Shown: piece by piece, positions 1-5,978 of the stretch
Position numbering within the stretch: the stretch's first letter is position 1
How the letters are laid out: each line of letters begins with the position of its first letter
NCBI GenBank assembly: GCA_027486155.1
Contig: JAIXPR010000301.1
Coordinates: 1-11,236 of the forward strand
Origin: Pseudomonadota bacterium
Lineage (GTDB): Bacteria > Bdellovibrionota_C > UBA2361 > OMII01
Length of the DNA: 11,236 bases
Direction of reading: 5' to 3'
Notes under the pieces: generated by a model
The model's database searches: none
What the model saw: only the letters and a program-made list of their open reading frames with translations
What the model was told of the DNA's origin: nothing
Translations under genes and position numbers: made by a program

Positions 1-300
1 AATCATGGCCAAGATATCGATGGTTCCCTTTCCTGACTCCACGTCCACCGGGATCTCCATCCCTGGAGGGGGCGCCATCTGACCGAGCTGCACCATAGCC
101 TGGGTGGCGAGGGACATCACAAAGGAGGAGAAATTGACCTCTGACTCAGGAGGCCCCTCCTCCATGCGGAAATCCCCAGCTCCCTGCTGCGTCTTGGCAG
201 CCTCCGCTTCAGGAGCGAGTTCATGGCCCGCAGCGTCAAATCGTCGCTTATCGACGACCTGAAAGGATTTCTTGGTATCGCCATTCTCGGTATCAGCCAT
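1..300 (-). CDS. DUF1844 domain protein, 3' end beyond window
   Basis: This is the first 100 codons of a minus-strand gene that runs off the left edge. The N-terminus is polar (starts MADTENGDTKKSFQVVDKRR) and is followed by an acidic linker. From about residue 55 comes the DUF1844 signature: NFSSFVMSLATQAMVQLG, then a proline-glycine turn (APPPGMEIP), then the start of the helix TIDILAMI. Family members are small cytoplasmic proteins of about 100-150 residues with no established function, common in deltaproteobacteria and Acidobacteria. The ATG at 300 is preceded by GAGG with a 5-nt gap, which favours it over the out-of-frame ATG at 311. It is divergent from the MBL hydrolase gene. The family assignment is firm; the role is unknown. 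Confidence 0.85.
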   Translation of the reverse strand, partial: MADTENGDTKKSFQVVDKRRFDAAGHELAPEAEAAKTQQGAGDFRMEEGPPESEVNFSSFVMSLATQAMVQLGQMAPPPGMEIPVDVESGKGTIDILAMI

Positions 301-335
301 AGGAGCCTCATGAGCTAGTTGTTATTCTCTCCTCT

Positions 336-365
336 ATATTTCTATCTTATTTGCTCGATTTTCAA
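336..365 (-). promoter_or_regulatory. possible promoter of the DUF1844 gene
   Basis: On the minus strand a TTGAAA (-35-like, 360-365) is separated by 18 bp from AAATAT (336-341) in an AT-rich stretch. The predicted start lies near 329, leaving a leader of about 30 nt before the ATG at 300. The -10 match is weak and other AT-rich hexamers nearby could serve instead. Confidence 0.25.
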
Positions 366-467
366 GTGCCTACTCACCATCATCTCCCAGATCGGAGGGA
401 GAAGATACGGAACGGGGGAGACAAGCACTCTGCCCATATACTAGACTCTGGTGAATCTTTTTCCGGA

Positions 468-473
468 TATTCT
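468..473 (+). promoter_or_regulatory. -10 element for a possibly leaderless MBL gene
   Basis: TATTCT lies exactly six bases before the ATG at 480, so a start site seven bases after the box would coincide with the A of the start codon. There is no Shine-Dalgarno sequence before this ATG, which fits a leaderless transcript. No good -35 is visible: the best is TAGACT at 442-447, 20 bp away. Another TATACT at 437-442 is an alternative that would give a leader of about 30 nt. Confidence 0.3.
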
Positions 474-479
474 CGCCCT

Positions 480-1256
480 ATGAAATTCACCCTACTCGGA
501 TCAGGTACCTCAACGGGAGTTCCCCTCCCCGGCTGTACGTGTAAGGTGTGCAGCTCCAAGCACCCCCGAAATCACCGAGATCGAACCTCCGCCTGCATCA
601 CCCTCGATGATGATCGTGTCGTATTGATCGACGCCGGACCCGACCTTCGCTACCAAGCGCTCAAGCACAACATGCGGCGGGTTGACTCCGTTCTCTTCAC
701 GCATGCGCACGCCGATCACATCCTCGGCATCGACGACCTCCGTTCCTTCAACTTCGTGTCGCGCAAACGGATATCGTGCTACGGAAGCGCCGAAACGATG
801 GAGTCAATTACTTCGAACTTCTCCTACATCTTCTCTCCGCGACCGGGATACGAGGGGGGGATGGTTGCGCAGCTTGATCCCCACATCGTCTCCAACGAAG
901 AGACGTGCGTAATAGAAGGGCTCTCATTTGATCTCTTTCCGCTCGTTCATGGCGCGATGACCGTCACGGGCTTCCGTGTGGGAGAGATAGGGTACGCGAC
1001 CGATTTTAATATGATCAGTCAACGCGCTGAGGAGATACTCAAAGGGGTGAAGTACCTCTTCATCGACGGCCTCCGCTACGAACCGCACAAGACCCACGTC
1101 ACGATTCCACAAGCGGTGGAGATCGCTCAACGGCTCAACGCGGAACGGACCTACATCATTCACACGACGCACACGATCGACTACGACGAGGTGAATGCCT
1201 CGCTCCCAGAGGGTATCGAACTGGGGTATGATGGCCTTACGATTCAGTGTTCGTAA
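480..1256 (+). CDS. PhnP-like metallo-beta-lactamase-fold hydrolase
   Basis: A 258-residue cytoplasmic MBL-fold metal hydrolase of the PhnP/RNase Z-like branch. The start (GSGTSTGVPLPGCTCKVC, residues 7-24) has the glycine turn and CxCxxC cluster typical of PhnP-like proteins, where it can bind a structural zinc. The metal motif HAHADH is at 75-80. Further ligand candidates are H157, D175 in YATDF, and the C-terminal HTTH at 228-231. PhnP is a cyclic phosphodiesterase of phosphonate breakdown, but there are no phosphonate genes here, so the substrate (a cyclic phosphodiester or nucleotide) is inference. I chose the ATG at 480 because homology starts there; an upstream in-frame TTG at 351 would add 43 residues of low-complexity, unlikely sequence. 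Its last 20 bp overlap the end of the convergent hflX. Confidence 0.88.
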   Translation: MKFTLLGSGTSTGVPLPGCTCKVCSSKHPRNHRDRTSACITLDDDRVVLIDAGPDLRYQALKHNMRRVDSVLFTHAHADHILGIDDLRSFNFVSRKRISCYGSAETMESITSNFSYIFSPRPGYEGGMVAQLDPHIVSNEETCVIEGLSFDLFPLVHGAMTVTGFRVGEIGYATDFNMISQRAEEILKGVKYLFIDGLRYEPHKTHVTIPQAVEIAQRLNAERTYIIHTTHTIDYDEVNASLPEGIELGYDGLTIQCS

Positions 1257-2949
1257 GAACGGGCTGCACTGTACTTTGAGGAACGGTGCTTTGAAGCACT
1301 GAGAGGCGCGCCTCGATCTCTTTGAGGAGATCTCCAATTCCGATTCGCTTTGCTGCGGATACCGCGACACCGGATAGCTCATGTTTAAGAGCCTCAACGG
1401 TCTCCGCGTCGGTAGCATCTATCTTGTTTAAGACAACGAGCTCGGGGGCGTCCGCGAGCTCCATCTGCGTGAGGATTTTTCGCACGGCGTTGTACTTCCC
1501 GATGGCGTCCTTATCAGAGGCGTCAACAACGTGGACCAAGAGCGAGGCCTCATAGAGCTCCTCTAAGGTCGCTTGGAACGCGGTCTCGAGCTCCTTCGGC
1601 AACTTTCGAATGAAACCTACCGTGTCGCTCACAATAACGGTGCGTCCGACACCTCCCTCTTCGAGCGAAAGCGCAGGAGGAAGGTACAATCTTCGCTGGC
1701 TCGGATCCAAGGTAGCGAAGAGTTTGTTCTCAGCGGTCACCGTGCTGCCGGTGAGGAGGTTGAACAACGTCGATTTTCCAACGTTGGTGTATCCAACAAC
1801 GGAAACGAGCTGGAGCTGGTTCTCCCGTCGACGGGTTCTCCTAAAATCTCGAGCGCTTCGAACCTTCTCGATTCGATGCTCAAGATCAGAGATCTTATCC
1901 CGAATACGACGACGACCGATCTCAAGCTTCGTCTCTCCAGGTCCACGACCTCCGATACCACCACTCAATCGTGAGAGGCCACTATCCTGATCAACGAGGC
2001 GAGGGAGATTGTACTTTAACTGCGCGAGCTCAACCTGAAGTCGCCCCTCGCTGCTCTGCGCTCGCTGCGCGAAGATGTCGAGGATCAACATGCTGCGATC
2101 AAGCACCTTGAGCTCGGTTGAATTGGTAATGGCTCTCCACTGAGAGGGCTTCAGCTCCGTATCGAAGATGAGCATATCAGCACCGAGCCGGATACATCGG
2201 ATGACGAGCTCCTCAAGTTTGCCACTACCGATGTAGGTCTTTGGATCGGCGCGACGCTTTTGGATGACCGCGTCAACGATCTTTACCCCCGCGGTTCGAG
2301 CCAATTCGCGCAACTCAAGTTGAGAGATCTCCGGATCGTCATCAGCCTTATCGTAGACCCCGACGATAACCGCGCCCACCTGATCATCAGCGTCGAGTTG
2401 CACAACCTCGGCCGCGAGGCTCTGCTCAACGGACTCGATAAATTCACGGTAGTCGAGATCGAACGCTCCCAAATCGCTCACAACTTCCGTGTGAGTCGTC
2501 GCGTTCTCGCTCCCATTCGCCGGAACGAGGTACGCGTACGCCATCGACACCCGATTGCGCGCGCCGCGCAGCCCCACAACGGAGTCAAAGCGGAGCCGCT
2601 CAAGGTCGGTGTAGATATCGTACGGGATGGTCGCCTCGTCCTTGTTGTTAGAGAGGTCGGTGAAAACGAGTCGAAGATTTCTGAGTCGAGCGCGACCGAG
2701 TCGGTAACGGCCTAGGTCTGGAAGGAAGAGGATCTCTTTAGTTCCGAGAATAACTTCCTCAATTCGCCCCTGTCGGTTAATCAACACACCGATACGTCGG
2801 CGAAGGGCCTCGGCGAGTAAAACCATTTCGCGGCCAAGATCGAGCGATACGATCTCATCCGGCGAGACCGATCGTTGGAACAACTTCGCGACGGCGCGAA
2901 TCTCAGATTGGGCGAGGCCCTTGGTATTTCCTGCTACGACGTTAGGCAT
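1237..2949 (-). CDS. hflX: GTPase HflX, long form with N-terminal extension
   Basis: HflX is a ribosome-associated GTPase that splits stalled or idle 70S ribosomes under stress by binding the 50S subunit. This one has 570 residues against about 430 in E. coli. The extra length is an N-terminal domain (about 1-180, beginning with a GNTKGL motif) seen in long HflX proteins of deltaproteobacteria and others. The usual HflX N-terminal domain follows (about 193-280), then the glycine-rich GGRGPGETKLE linker (333-343) with a basic coiled helix (345-375). The G domain has G1 GYTNVGKST at 386-394, G2 FATLDP at 411-416, G3 DTVG at 442-445, G4 NKID at 508-511 and G5 SAA at 531-533. All nucleotide-binding motifs are intact. 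The last residues repeat STVPQ/STVQP. No clear Shine-Dalgarno precedes the ATG. It overlaps the MBL gene tail-to-tail by 20 bp. Confidence 0.95.
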   Translation of the reverse strand: MPNVVAGNTKGLAQSEIRAVAKLFQRSVSPDEIVSLDLGREMVLLAEALRRRIGVLINRQGRIEEVILGTKEILFLPDLGRYRLGRARLRNLRLVFTDLSNNKDEATIPYDIYTDLERLRFDSVVGLRGARNRVSMAYAYLVPANGSENATTHTEVVSDLGAFDLDYREFIESVEQSLAAEVVQLDADDQVGAVIVGVYDKADDDPEISQLELRELARTAGVKIVDAVIQKRRADPKTYIGSGKLEELVIRCIRLGADMLIFDTELKPSQWRAITNSTELKVLDRSMLILDIFAQRAQSSEGRLQVELAQLKYNLPRLVDQDSGLSRLSGGIGGRGPGETKLEIGRRRIRDKISDLEHRIEKVRSARDFRRTRRRENQLQLVSVVGYTNVGKSTLFNLLTGSTVTAENKLFATLDPSQRRLYLPPALSLEEGGVGRTVIVSDTVGFIRKLPKELETAFQATLEELYEASLLVHVVDASDKDAIGKYNAVRKILTQMELADAPELVVLNKIDATDAETVEALKHELSGVAVSAAKRIGIGDLLKEIEARLSVLQSTVPQSTVQPVLTNTES

Positions 2950-3038
2950 ACGAGCGTCCGAGCCTACACTGTTTGAAACGGTTTTTCACTACAGCGGCGA
3001 AATTAGGTTAAAATGAGGATCTTAACATGAAGCATACC

Positions 3039-3173
3039 GGCGACCGGGGACGGTCGCCCTCCCGGCTGGCGATGAATGGGAGGGCGGTCGTCCTCGACCG
3101 CCGCAAGGCCGCGGCAGGCGCAGATAGTTTGCAATCACGGATACTTCCGGCAGCCGGGGACTGTGGCCCTCCC
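3039..3173. repeat. palindromic intergenic repeat element with three motif copies
   Basis: A GC-rich non-coding element lies between hflX and the methyltransferase-like gene. An 18-nt motif (consensus GGGGACNNTNGCCCTCCC) occurs at 3046-3063 on plus, inverted at 3078-3095 (15 of 18 matching), and directly again at 3156-3173. Perfect inverted repeats are GGCGACC/GGTCGCC (3039-3045 with 3052-3058), GCCCTCCC/GGGAGGGC (3056-3063 with 3078-3085) and GGCGGTCG/CGACCGCC with a TCCT loop (3083-3090 with 3095-3102). A GCCGCGGC palindrome sits at 3108-3115. This looks like a REP-like or miniature non-autonomous repeat. No transposase, target-site duplication or T-run is seen, so its boundaries are approximate. 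Confidence 0.7.
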
Positions 3174-3216
3174 GAAGGATGCCCCTCGAGCATATCCCTA
3201 GACGATTACGCTCATG

Positions 3217-4365
3217 CTACTTCCGCTTCAGCACCACAAGCTCAGCGGCGACATCCCCCGCGAGCTTAGAGCCGCCCTTCATCAGACCGGCGCTCTTGGC
3301 GTATCGCTCAACTATCGTACCCTCAACAGCCCAGTACTGGGAGAGGTCGGGTAGAACCGACGCGAGCGCCTCACGGTAATTGACCGGCTTCACACCAAGC
3401 CGACCACGACCGACACGAACCACCGCGCGTCCGCCTTTGCGAACCGTACGGGCGGTCTCGAGTAAGGTCTCATTGATATATCCGGTCCACTCCTCAAGTG
3501 AGTTTGGTTGCCTTTCAGCTTGGTACTGATCAACTCCGAGGAACCAGCTCCGCAACCATGAACGCAATCCCTGTTCGGTCATGCCAGGTTGGTTTGGACA
3601 TACCAGCGCGAGATTCACGGAACCGGTACGAACCGGTGCCATATCATTCTCCGCCGCTTGAAATATCGAACGCTCAAGGTCGCGGGTTTGTAAATTACGA
3701 GGGACGCCATCACGAACGAGAGCAGCGGCTCTCTTAATGACACGGGCGCTCACCGCACGATAGGAGGGAACCTCCCCTCTCTTCCTGTTCAGCGCCGCTT
3801 GCTCGTTTGGAGCCGTGGCGACATGTGGAGAGGAATAGCCAGAAAGATGTCCGACCGTGTGTCCGTGAAGGATCGAAGCCACGATGAGCTCGATGAAGGC
3901 GTCAACGTGACTGGTGCCGTTTCGCAAGACTGAGCGAAGATTTACCAACTCACAGAAGGTATCCACGTCGAAGTAGCGTGGGAACGGATCCTTAAACTCA
4001 CGAACATCGACCGGGCGCTTGAAATTGATGAACTGAAGGCGAAGCACGACCTCGGCGATATCCGCCGGAGAGAGTCGCGCGCGAGCAAGTTTTACGAGAG
4101 CCGGATCCTTGGCACACCCGACGAAATGACGTCCGAGGAGAGCGGTTTCTACTCCGGTCGCTCCCGTGCCACACGATACGTCGAGCACCGTGTCTCCCTT
4201 CTCGGAAAATCGATCAACAACGTATCGCGCCACCGGCGACTGCCAGAGGTTTGTGTATGAGAAAGATTGTTGAAGGGAATGTCCGTCGCGCGAATAACCG
4301 GCAGGATCGACATCGACCTGCTCATTGAATTGGGGCGCTTGAACGAGTTTTAAAACTGCTGCCAT
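3217..4365 (-). CDS. DNA methyltransferase-like protein with degenerate catalytic motif
   Basis: A 382-residue protein with the layout of beta-class N4/N6-adenine/cytosine DNA methyltransferases. A SAM-binding segment at 61-88 (LDVSCGTGATGVETALLGRH, then a VGCAKDP end) resembles the DPFxGTGTT...GRxxIGxDxxP motif. In the middle, NRKRGEVPSYRAV (193-205) resembles the linker of family members. LALVCPNQPGM (252-262) aligns with the catalytic xxTSPPYPGx motif, followed by SWLRSWFLG (269-277), which matches the conserved lRlWfLG helix. The catalytic SPPY is replaced by CPNQ, and DPF by DVS, so methylation activity is doubtful; it may bind SAM or DNA without catalysis, or methylate something else. 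No restriction enzyme or specificity subunit adjoins it. The start codon is ATG without a clear ribosome binding site. Family layout is likely; function unknown. Confidence 0.65.
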   Translation of the reverse strand: MAAVLKLVQAPQFNEQVDVDPAGYSRDGHSLQQSFSYTNLWQSPVARYVVDRFSEKGDTVLDVSCGTGATGVETALLGRHFVGCAKDPALVKLARARLSPADIAEVVLRLQFINFKRPVDVREFKDPFPRYFDVDTFCELVNLRSVLRNGTSHVDAFIELIVASILHGHTVGHLSGYSSPHVATAPNEQAALNRKRGEVPSYRAVSARVIKRAAALVRDGVPRNLQTRDLERSIFQAAENDMAPVRTGSVNLALVCPNQPGMTEQGLRSWLRSWFLGVDQYQAERQPNSLEEWTGYINETLLETARTVRKGGRAVVRVGRGRLGVKPVNYREALASVLPDLSQYWAVEGTIVERYAKSAGLMKGGSKLAGDVAAELVVLKRK

Positions 4366-4417
4366 TGTAATTCCAACCGCTACAACATCTCTACGGTGAA
4401 AGGTTCCCCCGGTTCGC

Positions 4418-4434
4418 GTTCAATTCAATTGAAC
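4418..4434. promoter_or_regulatory. perfect 17-bp palindrome, candidate operator
   Basis: GTTCAATTCAATTGAAC has two perfect 8-bp arms around a single central base. It lies 52 bp upstream of the methyltransferase-like ATG at 4365. That is a plausible position for a dimeric repressor over the promoter of that gene. It is AT-rich and short for an RNA terminator and has no T-run. No regulator gene is adjacent, so the binding protein is unknown. Confidence 0.4.
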
Positions 4435-4508
4435 ACACTTTTCCGGGTTTAGGCCATATAAACCTACACTACTTTCTGAAGCCTAATCCCTATCACCCCC
4501 CTTTTTCT

Positions 4509-4535
4509 CGGTTCCAAAAGCACCTTCTGGAACCG
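4509..4535. other. perfect 8-bp hairpin in intergenic region
   Basis: CGGTTCCA at 4509-4516 and TGGAACCG at 4528-4535 form a perfect stem around an 11-nt loop. C-rich sequence (about 4496-4502) and G-rich sequence (about 4538-4558) flank it and could extend the fold imperfectly. On the plus strand the T-run precedes the stem and on the minus strand an A-run follows it, so it is not an intrinsic terminator. It may be part of a structured RNA or a protein-binding site. Confidence 0.35.
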
Positions 4536-4740
4536 TGAGGGTAAGGGTCAGTATGGGGAAGCGGTCCAGTTGACACCATCGAAATAGTGACAAACAAAGT
4601 TCGTAGTACAAGACATTTAAACTCCCCAACATACCGAAGTGCTTACACAAAATACCCTATTTTCATTTTCTTCACTGCAAGTGATTTTTTATCGAACGGT
4701 GTAATCTAAGCTCTGTTTCTCCTCGGTACAGCTTGCGCGC

Positions 4741-4793
4741 CCCCTCGTTTAGGGGCCGGTGGCACATCGCCTGCGACGTCTCCGGCCCGCCAC
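4741..4793. other. nested GC-rich inverted repeats upstream of DUF2071-DCC gene
   Basis: Three stems can be drawn: CCCCT/AGGGG with a five-base loop (4741-4755), GGGCCGG/CCGGCCC (4753-4759 with 4782-4788), and GTGGC/GCCAC (4759-4763 with 4789-4793). The first two share bases and would be mutually exclusive. The block lies upstream of the predicted start site at 4843, so it would act as DNA or belong to a different transcript. No T-run follows. Confidence 0.3.
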
Positions 4794-4807
4794 GTGCACA
4801 GATTCAG

Positions 4808-4836
4808 GTGACGTAGCTGCCCGCAATTCCTATACT
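4808..4836 (+). promoter_or_regulatory. sigma70-type promoter for a leaderless DUF2071-DCC transcript
   Basis: GTGACG (4808-4813, four of six matches to TTGACA), a 17-bp spacer, then TATACT (4831-4836, five of six matches to TATAAT). Transcription seven bases after the box would begin at 4843, the A of the ATG. The AGGGG at 4838-4842 touches the ATG directly, too close to work as a Shine-Dalgarno sequence. Confidence 0.5.
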
Positions 4837-4842
4837 TAGGGG

Positions 4843-5967
4843 ATGTCCCTCCCCTTCCTTACCGCTCGTTGGCGCAACCTCATCGTCCTAAACTACGAGG
4901 TCGATCCGTCCGTACTCCGCCCCTTTCTGCCACATGGCACCGAGATCGATTACTTCGAGGGAAAGGCGCTCATGAGCATCATCGCGTTCAACTTTGAGCG
5001 GATGAGGTTTCTCGGTGTAGTTCCGACCATCCCAGTGACGAACTTTGAGGAGATCAACCTCCGCTTTTACGTGCGGCGAAAGGTAGGCGACGAAACACGG
5101 CGAGGGGTCGTGTTCATCAAGGAGGTCGTTCCATCAGCGCTCATCGCGGCGACGGCTCGCATTCTCTACAACGAACCCTACGAGGCGCGACCGATGAGCC
5201 ACTCCTTTAAGGATTTTCATGAAGAGGATGGTGGCACACTGCTCTATGATATGGTGTTCGGCACACGCACCGTCTCAGTGGCTGCAACCACTGAAGGCAC
5301 ACTACGTCCACTTAGCGAGGGAGGAATTGAGCATTTCATTCTCGAGCACTACTGGGGATACACCGCGCAGGGCGACGGAACGACCTCTGAGTATCGGGTA
5401 CAACATGAGCCGTGGAGGTTTTGGAAAACGAGCGCCGCGGCGATCGGGGGAGATATCACGACGCTCTATCCCGAAACCTTCAAAGATGCCCTCGAACAGC
5501 CGCCCCACTCCACATTCGTGGCGCGTGGGTCTCCCGTGGCTGTGTACACCTATCAGAGATTTAATCCGGTTTATCCGACAGGCGGCTTCCCACGAACCAA
5601 TGTGAAGGGCTACCTCTTGTACGATGGACGGTGTGGGTTCTGTTCCTGGTTGGTCTCGCGGGTACAGGCATCACTCGAAAGGGATGGCTTCGCGAGCGCG
5701 CCTCTCCAGAGCGCGTGGGTAGGCCAGGCACTCTCATTCCCAAGTGATCAGATCGAAAGCGACATCCGTCTGTTGCTCGCAGATGGAACCCTCGTGAGTG
5801 GCGCCGACGTATACATTTACCTTATGAAAAGAAGGCCGTGGCTTCGGCCTCTCGGTGTTATCGCCGGTCTTCCTATTCTGAAGTGGATCTCGTGGAGATG
5901 TTATCGACTCGTTAACCGAAACAGACTCCTCATCTCTCGGACGTGTGGACTCCCCCCACCTAGATAG
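4843..5967 (+). CDS. DUF2071 and DCC thioredoxin-like (DUF393) fusion protein
   Basis: A 374-residue two-domain protein. Residues 1 to about 245 match the DUF2071 (YqjF-like) family, with the typical opening in which a bulky hydrophobic start (LTARWRNLIVLNYEVD, 6-21) leads to PFLPHGTEID; related folds include acetoacetate decarboxylase-like barrels, but the activity is unknown. Residues about 256-366 are a DCC-family (DUF393) domain: YLLYDGRCGFCSWL has the DGxCxFC motif at 261-267, with cysteines 264 and 267 as a likely thiol-disulfide pair, and the end RLVNRNRLLISR is characteristic. No signal peptide is visible, so it should be cytoplasmic. It may be expressed from a leaderless mRNA. The next gene converges on it with 11 bp between stops. 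Domain assignments are firm; a redox role for the C-terminal domain is inference. Confidence 0.88.
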   Translation: MSLPFLTARWRNLIVLNYEVDPSVLRPFLPHGTEIDYFEGKALMSIIAFNFERMRFLGVVPTIPVTNFEEINLRFYVRRKVGDETRRGVVFIKEVVPSALIAATARILYNEPYEARPMSHSFKDFHEEDGGTLLYDMVFGTRTVSVAATTEGTLRPLSEGGIEHFILEHYWGYTAQGDGTTSEYRVQHEPWRFWKTSAAAIGGDITTLYPETFKDALEQPPHSTFVARGSPVAVYTYQRFNPVYPTGGFPRTNVKGYLLYDGRCGFCSWLVSRVQASLERDGFASAPLQSAWVGQALSFPSDQIESDIRLLLADGTLVSGADVYIYLMKRRPWLRPLGVIAGLPILKWISWRCYRLVNRNRLLISRTCGLPPPR

Positions 5968-5978
5968 AACGAGGGATG

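Larger units (their letters stand above)
4366..4842. other. 477-bp intergenic region, no gene recognised
   Basis: This region separates the methyltransferase-like gene (leaving to the left) from the DUF2071-DCC gene (leaving to the right), so it should contain both promoters. The centre, about 4590-4700, is AT-rich and the flank at 4735-4800 is GC-rich. I find no convincing open reading frame, tRNA, 4.5S, 6S or tmRNA signature. The palindrome, hairpin, inverted repeats and promoter inside it are listed separately. The size and amount of structure leave room for an unrecognised small RNA. Confidence 0.6.

Noticed and set aside
351..479. In-frame TTG start extending the MBL protein by 43 residues
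   Set aside because: The extension is low-complexity with no family match, while family homology starts exactly at the ATG at 480.
1573..2715. Long open frames on the plus strand opposite hflX
   Set aside because: They are antisense to a gene with every HflX motif intact and translate to arginine- and serine-rich sequence without domains.
3027..3269. 80-codon open frame across the repeat element
   Set aside because: It consists of palindromic GC-rich repeat translated by chance and runs into the opposite-strand methyltransferase-like gene.
4509..4535. GGTTC-containing hairpin as a tRNA T-arm
   Set aside because: The loop is 11 nt, not 7, and no acceptor, D or anticodon arms can be placed around it.
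4538..4558. G-runs resembling a G-quadruplex or telomere-like repeat
   Set aside because: Only three runs of three or more G are present, with uneven spacing, so a standard four-run quadruplex is not supported.
4570..4575. Perfect TTGACA in the intergenic region
   Set aside because: No acceptable -10 box occurs 16-18 bp downstream (AACAAA at 17 bp), and no gene starts nearby.
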